Shown piece by piece: positions 1 to 12,700 of a DNA stretch of 64,000 nucleotides. A program made the translations under genes and the position numbers. Source of the stretch: Antedon mediterranea (Eukaryota; Echinodermata; Crinoidea; Comatulida; Antedonidae); the NCBI RefSeq assembly GCF_964355755.1, contig NC_092673.1, positions 8,377,001-8,441,000 on the forward strand. The letters are read 5' to 3'. The notes beneath the pieces were generated by a model. The model made no database searches. It saw only the letters and a program-made list of their open reading frames with translations, and was not told where the DNA came from. How positions within the stretch are numbered: the stretch's first letter is position 1; each line of letters starts with the position of its first letter.

Positions 1-439
1 TAAAAATTAATTATGGTGGTAGATAAGAAATTGAGTAGCCTACAGTGCAATTTAAACAATTTCAACCTATATTATTGATAAGCAATATCGTTAAGATGTA
101 AACAGTCAACTCAATTTGAATGATTGCAATCAACACGACCCTTTACCACTCGACCAAACATTTTGGTTGGGATAGTCACGTCAATTGACTATGATGGCAT
201 GGTTGTTCAGTCTAGTGTGACCGTGTATTCAAATGAGGCAAATGTGACCGAGGAAGAATAACTTACCGAAAAGGACACTTGCAAATAATGAGCATATTAA
301 TTATCTGAAACTCTTATCGAGGGCGTTCTAAGCTTGGATTGTTTCCATTTTTGTTTTGTAGATTTAATGTACTGTATCTCTCCAATTCTGGAGGCTTTTT
401 TGAATAAATTTAATAAATTTGTACATTTTCTTTTTTTAG
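1..439 (+). other. Intron upstream of the anaphylatoxin exon
   Basis: This stretch precedes the first exon I can place. It ends in a T-rich acceptor tract before AG at 438-439. A weak open stretch at 124-258 resembles a macroglobulin strand but lacks a usable donor, so I do not call it an exon. Confidence 0.5.
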
Positions 440-725
440 AAACTGATCAAAAATTAATTACAATTTGTGAAATGGGTTACCGAATAATTGATGACTGGAC
501 TTGTGAGAGGCGAACTGAACGTATTTCAAAGGTAGAAAATCTTAAAGTGAATGATCCAATTGTGCAGAGATTTTACAATTGTTGTCGATTGAAGGTGATG
601 GATGGAATGAATCGAGGGAGAACCTTCAGCGGCAGTGACATCGATGATGTCAATGTATTAATTGCCAAAGATGTATCTGTGAGGAGTAACTTCCTAGAAA
701 GTTTTCTTTTTGAAAACGTTGTTAT
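440..725 (+). CDS. C3: C3-like exon: anaphylatoxin (C3a-like) domain and start of alpha'
   Basis: The acceptor is a T7-AG tract and the donor is GTAAGC; it enters after 1 base of a codon and leaves in phase 2. It encodes an anaphylatoxin-like motif: Cys-Glu-Met-Gly, then Cys-Glu-Arg-Arg-Thr, then Cys-Cys, followed by an RSNF-ES segment like the RSEFPES of C3 alpha'. Only four cysteines are present where C3a has six. The likely convertase cut is after Arg in R-G-R-T (613-624), because the residue before the C3-like Ser-Gly-Ser-Asp is Phe, not Arg. Confidence 0.9.
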
Positions 726-3700
726 GTAAGCAACATTTTGTATTTACTTTAAAAAAAAACTTACTTAAAAATTGATGTAGCCTATCGATTAGTAGGCCCA
801 CCAATGGTATTAACAAGTTGATACATGAACACACTTCCATCAAACAACAACAAACAATATAACTCGAGATAATTCGTAAGTTCATAGAGGTTACATGAAG
901 TCACTGGGTAAAATCATACAAAGAATATCAGGATTTTTAAAATTTCCTGAAATATGTTGTAAATTGAACAGAAATGAATGGATGGATTGGTTTACTTTAA
1001 AATGTTGTCAAACAGGTCTATATAAACATAAGACGTTATTCTTCATTACGTATGCGGATGTTCAAATGAATGTATTGCAAGTTGCTTTTATATAAAAGTT
1101 GTTGTTTTTTTTCTAGGAAGGAAGACTCAATGAGATATGATTTTAGTCTGCCTAGTAGTATTACTAAATGGCAGATACAAGCTGTGTCTGTGTCACCTAA
1201 CTACGGAATGTGTGTGGCTGATCCACTTACGTTGACAGCGTTCTTAGATTTCTTCATCCAGTTAGATATTCCTTACTCAATTGTCCGTGGAGAACAAGTC
1301 GAAATACAGGCAACGGTGTTCAATTATCAACGGCAGGATCTACGGGTAAGTCACATAAGTTGACCATTCATGTACAATCTGTTATAAGCATGGCTGTAAT
1401 CGAATGGAATCCAATTGTGCATAACTGAGACTACATGCTGCTGGCATTCCCGAAATCACACTAGCCTATGCTGAGGATAAGAGTATTGATTTTTACATTA
1501 CATTTCGTTTTATTTTAAAAATCCTATTGTAGGTTTTCATGTACTTAGAAGGAACTGATGGAATTTGTTCAGAAGCATTGCCTGGTCAGAGGTCAAAGAA
1601 TAAGAAAGATTTTACCGTGTCATCTCAGGATTCTTACACTGTGACGTATCCCATGATTCCACTAAGAGTTGGTGAATTTAAGATCACAGTTCTTGCATTT
1701 ACATTTTCTAAACATGACGCAGTTACCAAAATACTTCGAGTAATTGTGAGTAAGAAAAAAATAAAAAATAAAACTAAATTAAAAAATATATGAAATATTG
1801 AAATTAATGTCACTAGAATAAATGAAAAGTAATTTTTCGATTGAAATTCATAATAACTAAACAATTCCTAATGAATAGGCCTATACCAAGATGTATTAAG
1901 TTTTAAGAATGAAGTCTCCTCTCTATAAAACGTACCGGTATTGACTCATTGTCCACCTGCCAACTTTTTATCGACCGAAGCGCGATCGAGATTTGCTTTT
2001 ATACTCTATCCAAGACTCTATCCAATGTTAGTGATTGATTGCGAGATATGATTTGATGTATTTTTTAAAATATTATAGCGACCTTTATAGTGTTAACACT
2101 TCCATGAAAGTCTAAATCAATAGAAGACTACTACATAGGCCTATATTTGAAAATGTATTTTTTTTTTACATCGACAGCCTGAAGGGGTTACACGTTACAT
2201 TACAATGTCACAAATTCTGGATCCAATAGGAAAGTTAAATGGCCAACCAGCAAATCACGAAGAAGATGATCATGACATGTTTCAGGCAGAGCGTAAGAAC
2301 TGTTTATTTGTGTGATATCTTCAATAAATCGATTTTTGATTTATCAGTTAATCATGATTTGCATATAATATCCATTATTATATGTATTTTTCGTTTAGAA
2401 ATTCGGAGTCTTGAGAATGAAAAGCAAACTGATATCATAGACATCAGACTACCACCAGACGCTATTGATGGTACTGCTCATTGTAAAATTAGAATCACTG
2501 GTAAACATTGTTTTATAATTATGTTTAACTAGCAGATAGATACGTATAGATTACAAACGCCTAGTTTGTTATATTATTATTATTGTTAGGCATATCAAAA
2601 AGTATATAAAATAAGATTGGTTGTAAATATAGTATACTTTTTTTGTACAACAGACGATTCATTGCTAGAGTTATTTTGTTAATTTTGATAAGTGCTCATT
2701 TTTGTTCATTAGTCATAGTAATTATTATTTATGTTTTTGAAGGAACTGTTATGGGACCTACAATCTCTGCGATTGTTGATGATTTGGATAAGATGATAAA
2801 GAAGCCGACTGGATGTGGCGAGCAGACTTTGATACGAATGGGACCTAACGTATTTGTGACGAAATATTTGACCCAGACCAATCAAATGACTTCAGACTTT
2901 GAGAGGAAGGCGTTTCGTTACTTAAGAATGGGATACGCTATGGAATTAACGTTCTTCAAGCCGAATGGTGCATTTTCGTTATGGGGACCATCGTCAAAAG
3001 GGGAACCTTACTTACCTGGTGATACATCTAGTACTTGGTTTGTATCCATTTTGTATTATAATAAATGGAAAGTAGTATTAAAATGTGTTGAAATGTGTTC
3101 ATGATAGAAAGTGCTTTGAAGTATGTAGTTGAAATACTTTAAAGTTGTATAATAGTGAAAACGTTGCAATATCGGAATCTATGTGGATGGAAATAAGGTC
3201 CACTAAGAATTACAGCCATTGCGATGGAGTAGAGAGGTGGTGGTAGATTGATTTTTTTAACCTAGTTAAATTTAATTAGGATGGCATGTTACAGAAAAGA
3301 TACAAAGAGAACATGGAAGGTAAGAATGTTTGTTGTACCGCGTCTTTGCTGACAATAGTAACATTATTGTTTTCGGTATGATGGAACAATGTAGCTATAA
3401 TTCTAAATTACAACATCATGGTCGAACTAAGCAATAACTTTATTATGGAGTTGATAAGTAGTTGGCTCAAAACTCATCTTGTGATTGACTTTGAATGTCA
3501 AGAAAGTATTATATTATTCTCAACAGTATTAAGGTATATGATTATTATATTTTAGGCTGACGGCATTTGGAACAAAGATACTGTGTCACGCAAAAGACCT
3601 TATTTATGTTGACCCTGACGTCATATGTCGAGCTATTGGTTGGCTTACAAATCCTGAAAAAAGTGAAGTACAACGCGATGATGGTGCTTTTAAGGAATTA

Positions 3701-6700
3701 TTCCGTGTACATCATCGAGAGATGACGGTAAGGATACCTTTAATTCGTTGTTGTTATTTGCCATTCCTAGAAATCTAAAACAAAAGCATAAATTAGTTGA
3801 CTTGACCTGATCGATCTTGCGTCAGAATTAACATAGTTTATTCTGGAATTGGTGAATTTAATTAAACACACAATACACGGGCGGTATATAATTTATTATT
3901 ATTTTTTTAGGGTGGTGTCCAAGGAGATGTATCGTTTACTGCATATGTACTGATCACCCTTTTGGAATGTGATATTTGCGATGAACATGTAAGTAACCTT
4001 CGACCGTTTGTAAATTCTATGATGAATAAATGGGCTGCTTGCACAGCATTTATTATCAAATATATAAAAATATTTAAAATGTGTTGTTTGTACACAGAAA
4101 AAACTCTCAATTATAAAAAGACAACATCAAAAATCACGATAATGAAAAAACACATCAAAAGATACAAAAACCAGACAGGCAAAGGGGAAATTCCAATAAC
4201 AACAAATAGTCATGGTGCCTACAATCAGATACAGTTTATAGTTATACTAGTCTTATCTAGATGTTTTGATGTTATATAGAGTTCGGAATAAATGACTTTC
4301 TATATCGAGTTCGAGTGTAAAAAGATCTAATACGGACTAATGATGGGAGAAATTCGTATTTTAAAAACAAGGGATGAGACGGTTGTGCGAGTATACGCTC
4401 TACCATTTTAAGGATCGGAACTTTAGACTTAAAGTCGCAAACGTTTAACTTAGCTATTTTATTAGATTTTTTACGAATGTCATTAGCTGTAAGGCTGTCG
4501 CCCAGACTATAAAACTAAAATAAATCACACTGGATATCATCGAATTATAGTAGGCCTACAATTCGATAATATTTGGATTCATATTAAATTTGCGTAATTG
4601 GTGCATTATGTACAATCGTTTTTCTCCTTTTTTATATAGGGGCCTAGATGTGAAACTATATAGATTATATCATCACTAATCTTAACTACGTTATGGGATT
4701 TATCTTTTCTAAAGTCAATGATCATTTCACATGTTTTTTTAGTGTTTAGAATTAAATTATTGTTTTTACACCATTCAGTAAGACAAAAAATTTCACAATA
4801 ATAATCATTAAAAGTGGCGTTATCAGAAATTATTATATTTGTTTTATTTATTGACAATAAAATTAAAAATATACTGTGTTGGATATGAAAGATAGTACTC
4901 ACTCGATTTTTCTATGATATATTAAATATTATTACATATTCACATCAAAATACAGAACATTTGTAATCAATTATCCACCGAATGATTCTATTCTAGACTC
5001 AACAAGCTAAAACCGCTATTGATAAGGCAGTAATGTTCCTTGAAACAGAGTTTGAGAAAGGTGCGATTGTACGACCTTACGCTGTTGCTATTACAGCATA
5101 TGCTCTCACACTTGCCAACAGTCGCGTCAAACAGACAATAAATGAAAAGCTTCGGGATATTTCAACTTATAAAGCAGGTAATAAAACAACTTCGATAGTA
5201 TTAATTGTTTACATTGTTTAATTCAATGTATATCAAAAAAATGTCAAATTGTATAATATGCAAAAGTAACATGTAGCGGATGTAAGCTATGTCTACACTA
5301 TCAAAATACTTTAGCAAAAATATACCTAAATGTGGTAGTAATATGACGTCATCTGAAAAATAAAAAATTGTATTGTGTATGATATACAAACTAACATTTA
5401 TTTGCTTTTCTATAGGTAGTCCGAAACAAATTGAAAACAAATTTCAATCATCAATTCCAATAAGGTATTGGGGTGTAGACGACAGTACCTTAGCTGGAAC
5501 AAAGAAACCGTTTTGGTACGTCAGAAGACCCTCGGCTATTTCTGTGGAGACAACAAGTTATGCACTCCTCACACAAGTTCTAAACAATGATATAGAATAT
5601 TCTAATCCAATCGTGAGTTGGCTAACAGAACAGAGAAACTATGACGGTGGTTTTGTTTCTACACAGGTATGTAACTTCTATTATAACATGGGTTCAAGGA
5701 TGTAGCCAATCAGACGCGCTGAAATGAGTCACGTGTGTGCGCTCTTTCTTTTTTTAAACTATCATGCATGCACTGGGAGTGCAAAAAGTGCGCATCAAAA
5801 AGCATAACGCACACTCTGCGCGTGTAAATCGTATTGCAGAATATCGATCGAAAAACAAACACAGATGCTATATCTGAACATGGAGCTCCCAATTATACAA
5901 TCGTGTCTAAAAGGTTATATCATCTAATGATACAGCCACAGCTTATATGTTCGTTGGTTGATCGAAGGTTATTAGGACTGGCAGATAAGCAGCTAGATTT
6001 ACATTTGTGCATAAATTGCAGACCATTTAGGGTGAATAGTGCTGATCTCCCAGTGTATTACTATGTATTCATAAGATCTGTTACTTGCTTTATCCATAAG
6101 TTGTACTTTAAACTGCAAGTTGACCATGCTTCTCTTTACATGTCTATGTAACTTCTTTAGAATATCTTGTTTGTTAGTTTCTTTTGTTACAGTACATCTC
6201 TTGTATCTTCTTGTGTACCTCCTTGGTCATAATCAGTATGGAACTTGATCTTGTGTGATTAACTCACGACGTCGACATAGTAATAATGAGGATTGTGATA
6301 GCGATAAATCTCGGAGACTAGACAAAGGGGATTGTACATAAATGTTATTATTGTGCCAGTTTGATTGGGATTTTTTTAAAGTTTGGTCCTAAATGATAAG
6401 AAGAACTAATCACTTTCTGACTCTGTATTTTAGAATGCTGATTTTTTATTCTGTAACCATCAAAACATAGACTTAGTTATCAAAATCATGTCTTTATTAT
6501 GTATATGAGCTAAGAAATTAGCAAAACCTGACAACAAAACAAAATGGTGGCCATTGAGTGAATTACGAAAATGCTGTTTTTCGAGTTCTTGACACTCACA
6601 ACAACACTTTGCCACTAAAATCACGTTCATTTAGAAGTTGAGATAAGTAGCCTACAATATCTGTATTCATTTTTATGGCGGCCATTTTGAAAAACAAGAT

Positions 6701-9700
6701 AGTGGACATTCAGTAAACTTCAAAATGCTGTATTTGGATTCATTGATCCTCAAAACATATACTTTGCCACCAAAATCATATGCATACATAATGTAGACGC
6801 TGATATATGAGCAAAAATATGTATTTATGGCGGCCATTTTAAAAATCCGAAATGGTGGCATTCTCCAGGCCAGATGAGCTGGAACTTTGGTGGAAATATA
6901 GAACCTTTATAACTCAAATCAGTTGAGAAACACTTGTTTCTAAATTTTTTCCCAGATTGGCCCTTTTTAGACTTAAATAGGGATACCTTACTGTAGTAAA
7001 TAAAAGATTGTTTTCTTTGTGAAAATGTTGATTAATTACACTTTTACGGAAAATATGCTTGAAAGAATCATGATTATAGGTTTATGTTGTAATGCTGCGG
7101 GAACTATTATTAAACCCACGACATGTTGTATCCTTTCCATTTGTTACGGTTAATTTTGTATCACGTGCAGTTTAGTATTAGGTTCCATTACACGGTAAAA
7201 GTTCTATGGAATCGCTCTATTACACGGCAGAATTTTATGCAAGATTGGTGTGACCGCGCGTTCGAAAACTGTTTTGAGTATTTCCTCCTCGAAAATAGTA
7301 TATCTTCCGCAGGTTAATTGAATATTGAATATGAGTATTGTTATGGAATTATAATAATATGATAATAATTATTACTTTGAAACCTTTGTCTCTTGCGCTT
7401 TATAAATGTTATTTATTATTATTATTATTATTATTCGTCTAATGGAGATATATACTATGTTGATTGGAAAAGCTTATTTACCTCCTCAGCAGTCCGTACA
7501 ACAGTCAATCGTTTAAATCATTAAAATATCTCTCCATTCAACACGGACACTCATTCACATTATATTCATCAAGTAAACAGAAATGTATATAATGTATTCA
7601 ATTTATTTATTTTCTAGGACACTGTTATAGCCTTACAGGCTTTGAACGCTTATTCAGATATTATTGAAGCAGACGAACTTAATCTGCAATGTACAATTAC
7701 AACGACGACAAAGGACGACGAAGATTATAAGGAAACGATATCGGTTCAAGCAACCAATGCACTGCATCATCAAGAAAAGACGGTGAGTTACGTAAAGGGT
7801 CTATAATTTTGATACACCTTATTTTCAGACAATTAAATATATTATAAAATAAATCAGTAAAATTTACAAAAACATTTGTGTTTATATTATGTACTTAATA
7901 GTGACTATTCATTTCAATATATTTAATCAAGTATTTTACTGGCGAATATAAAATTACATGATGAACTGCTTAGCTTACATTACATAAACACATATGAAAC
8001 TCTCAAACAATATCAAAATAATTAATAAGAGGCCACCTTTTTCGATGTTTTTTTAGTAAACTAATTGGCAAAGAAACTAACAACTAATCAATATCTTTCC
8101 ATTGTTTTCTTAGCCACCAGTGAATGGATTCATAGTTATTGACACGACTGGTAGCGGTATTGGCCAAGCCCAGGTATGTCATGTTACTTTACAGTTTTAA
8201 TAATAATCTCTATGAAGTTTATGAATTTGAAAAAAATAACATAAAGTGTAATAGTGTAGACAGAGCTTAAGATCCGCTACTTGTTACCTTCGCATATTAC
8301 TCTTTCATTGGTCTACAACGTTTCTTTGTATAGTAATACACATCAACACTGACATTGAAATTCTTCCACCAATTAAAGCTTCTGGATAAGAATTTTAAAA
8401 AAACAAAGGAAGATAGAGTTAAGAAAAATTCAGAAAACGCAATTTTATACACTTTCATTGGATTTGTGTTGGTATAATCTTAGGGACGTCGCGATTACGT
8501 CAGACCGTTTTATTGACCGGTCAGTAGGCCTATAACATGTTTTGGATCCTTGTAGTTAGTCATGTGCGCTGCTGCCTTTCAAACAAACACGTTCTTGTAT
8601 ATACATAATGCTGTATAAAATATTTTTCAGGTTGAAGTACGCTATAATTCAGATGCCAAAACACCATCAGAACACTGCTCGTTTGATGTAGAGGCAAGTG
8701 CTTCTACATTAGATGATAGGGAGTGGGTAGCGGTTAATGGACGCATAGCCGCACCAACTGAAGTGCCAGAAAAAGTTGGTATCGACATGGACTGCAGTAG
8801 GGATAAAATAGGGGGTAACTGCCCAGATGAAGAAGACGTCACGAATAGTCCTGATAATTCAAGATCACGTGTTGGCCGTTCAACAAGTAGTAGTTACATG
8901 CTAAACATTAGAGCGTGTGCAAGGTATCATTCATTCTCATACACTTTTTTTGTTATATGAATTTTTCAATAAAATGCTTAAGATCATGATTTTTTTCACG
9001 ACTGATATGAAGTTGTTGTTGTTCTATATTAAACAAACTGTAGACTAGCAGTCTATAAAATTGTTGAATTTTAAATTTAAATTTCAGAATGATCCTTTTG
9101 TGACCATAATTTTTCTTAAAATTAACTTACAATCTTAAATACGAACATACAACGAAAATAAAATAAACATTATAATACATTTAGATACCATGGCCACGAA
9201 AAGACCGGAATGTCTATTATTGAAGTTGGAATCTATTCTGGATTCAGAGCTAAAGAAGAAGACTTAGAATTAGTAAGTATCGGAGAAAAACATGATTCGT
9301 TTATTTTTATATGCATTTGAATTGCATAATGATATGCTTGACTTCATTTGCATATATGGATGTATGATAATGATGTGAGTTTTTTCATTTTAAAGATATT
9401 AAAGGAAATTGACCTTGTGAAAAAGTACGAATTTCAAGATAGATCCGTTGTGTTCTATTTAGACAGCGTAAGTACCGTAAATATCGTAAATATATCTACC
9501 CCTTGGTCCCCACTAGGACGCAACGCACGAACTCAGTAATTAACCAATCACGACGCGATGGATCATTCCATGTGGCTTGTGATTGATCAACACACTTGCG
9601 TGCGTCCAAGTGGAAACCAAGCTTGAGATTACTAGATGTCAATACTATAAAGAGGTTTTTATATCTGAACCAATTATGTAGATAACTTATTATTCATGTT

Positions 9701-12700
9701 TTTCTTTTCAACATGTTTCACTATTTCCCATCAGGATTAACCAAACGCTGCGAAAACTGGTGCAAGTCCGCCCTCTATAGCAATAATAAGTCAAACACCC
9801 GTGGAAGTTTCTCTCATAATATGGCATTAACTTTAAAAATAGCAGCATAATTATTTCTTCAGATCTTCACTGATAATGATCTACTGCGATGGCGGTGTAG
9901 GTTTAACTATTTTTTAAAGGTATACAAGATGTATGCCATTTCATCCAATAGGTTACTTTTCATGTAACTACAATCAAATGTTGTATTTTTTTTTATTTCT
10001 GTAAGCAGATTCCTCGCGATGAGCGTGTTTGTGTGAATTTCCGAGCTGAACGAGTGATCGTTGTAAGCGCTATTCAACCCGTCGCTGTTCACGTGTACGA
10101 TTATTATGAACCAGGTAGTGTAAGAAATGTTACCACCATGAATCAATTTCCAGCCCCTATATGTTATAATAATTTAATCCTTAGTTTGAAATACTAAAGA
10201 GCACTCGATTAATATTGTTTGCGGTACAAAATTAACAATGCAATAATAATACATATATGAAGTAAGTTTGATCATTGTTATTTCATGTTTTATTTTAACA
10301 AATTCTTCAAAATTAACTCTTATCGATATTAAGTGGAGTCATAAATTCAATTCGTGATTGCTTAGAGTAATATAGGCATTATTTTCGTTGCCTTTCACGA
10401 TTCGATTTACTACAACTGTAGCATATTAACATGCACAGAATAACGTAGTGTCGAGTGTGGGCGTCGAGAAGTAATCAAAAGAGAGCTTACGATTTGCAAC
10501 GACCAAGTCATGTTAATCCATCGTGCGCACGCGGAGATATTGAGACGTGTGTCCTCGCGCTTTTCACCTAGGCGACGAACGGTCTGCGTCGTTGCAAACC
10601 AAAAGCTCCCTTATACAATATAAACCCATAGCATCTGTCACAACATTATGCATATTAAATAAAAACAATATTAATAAACATATATGGGATAATTTAAATC
10701 CACAGAGGAGAAATGTACTGACTTTTACCATCCAGAACCTGGTAGTGATCTGCTCAATCTACTGTGTACAGACGCTGATATGTGTATCTGTGCTGCAGGT
10801 ACGAGAAACTAAGTGGTCATGGATTAAGCCTGCTTTTCATTAGTCGACTTTTAATCGAAAGCGCTAAATAATGCGTATTCGTATTCATATTTCCATCTAC
10901 TTTTTTGTGATTTGAAAATTGCGCAACCAGAACTCATGAATTGTTCGATCGGCGCGAATAATATTCATCTTCCAAATTTCCAAATCCCTTTCTGCGACGA
11001 ATTCTAGTTTCTAGGAGATCGCTTCACATCAGCGAAGTTGGTATTGTTCGAATTTGTATGCGAAGCAAAACAATTCGCAACCAATCAGAGCTTGGAAAAA
11101 TTAGTTTCTATGCCTTCATGAGCACTCAACATGCAACAAACAACAATTGAAAAAGAGAGATTTTTTTTTCTCTGAAAAAAAAGTTGGATTCGTGCGAATA
11201 AATTCGCCTGGTGGAATTCCGGGTTTATAGCTTGGCATATTTCGTGAAAGTTCTTATCAATTTTATATATAATGCAATTTATAGTGCAAAGTATAAGTTC
11301 TGTTACTTGGTAGCAATCAAATCAGTTGTTATTTAAAAGTTTTATATAACATTAATGATTGAGTCACAGACGTTTATAAACAAATCTCTTTACTGCCAAA
11401 CAAGTTTGGTGTGTCGTTCTACAGTTGGTGCATCTATCAAAAAACAAATGAATGAGACGAAAACAACTTTCACTACTAATAATCTAAAGATTAATTGTAT
11501 TTGCTTTATTGTTCCAATGACGTTTTACCTTTTCTATTGTTTAAATGTACTTAAATAATACAATTATGTTTTTGTTTTTCGAAAGGTAATTGCGCTCTTT
11601 GTAATTCAAAGAAGACCAAATCTCAATTGATAGATGAAGCATGCAGTCAAAATAGAGATTATGGTAAGTGTCTCTAGAAAGAACATGGCATTTTGGTTAC
11701 ATTACAATGTTTTCTGTAGTGTAATGTATGCATATTTAAATGTAAATACATTGGATTACATGGATTGATATTATAGGCTACTGTTGATGACGTCAGTAAT
11801 GCTTGTAAAGATACTGTTGATGTTGGAAGTCAATATTGTATGCAAGAATGGTAATAAAATAGTTGAGTCAATATCGCTTGTGCAGATAGTAATGAATAAG
11901 AAAGTTCAAATGAAAGAATTGCATATATATAATATGAATGGTGTTTATAATGAATAACTTGGCATATTTTATAACATCAATTTTTATTGAAAAGAGAATC
12001 ATTAAAAACTTTAAAACCCAATCCCCTTCCCGGTTATAGAGAGAAATCGGATTGCTGTCGTACAGCATTATCAATACAGGCAACAGACGTAGCAAATAAT
12101 ATGGAACTATGGTCATGATCTACATTCCTAATTTCATTCCTGAATATAATAATTTAAAAAATAAACAAGACAAGCAAAGTCAGAGTGAACACAAAACACT
12201 GAATAAAAATTGCGTATGTGACTATGTATTAATTGTGCCTGTTGGGTAATAATATGTGACCCAACAGGTCACGTGTGAACAGAACCTTAATTTTGGCAGT
12301 CTTCTACACAATGTTTGATATACTTGGCATGTCTAGAAAGAGATATTTGACTTATTATAATATATCATCATCATATCAAATAGAGATGATGATTATACAA
12401 TCAATTATGATTTGATTTAGGAAAACGATTATGATGACGACGAAGGTAAGAGTATTGGATATAATGAACAGTTATACTGTAATTAATTAAAAAAGGAAAT
12501 TAACTAAATCCAATGTCAGTTCAATATCCTCTTCAACTGTGACATTATTTTTAAAGATCAAAGGACGTCAATCTGATTATCTACACAACAATATATTTGT
12601 ATCATACTAAACGAATCAAGGACATATTATAATATGTTTTAACAAGATAATATGTCTAACCATTTTACAATAGCTTTTGAAATCACCGTCAATAATGTTA

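Noticed and set aside
124-261. Open stretch reading like a macroglobulin strand (ILVGIVTSIDYDGMVVQSS)
   Set aside because: It vaguely resembles the C3 segment before the beta/alpha junction, but there is no good donor, it runs into a stop, and the exon that should follow before the anaphylatoxin is missing.
12421-12445. Mini-exon as part of the main C3-like transcript
   Set aside because: Inclusion breaks the frame, and the flanking exons join directly into the expected C345C sequence. Kept only as a finding.
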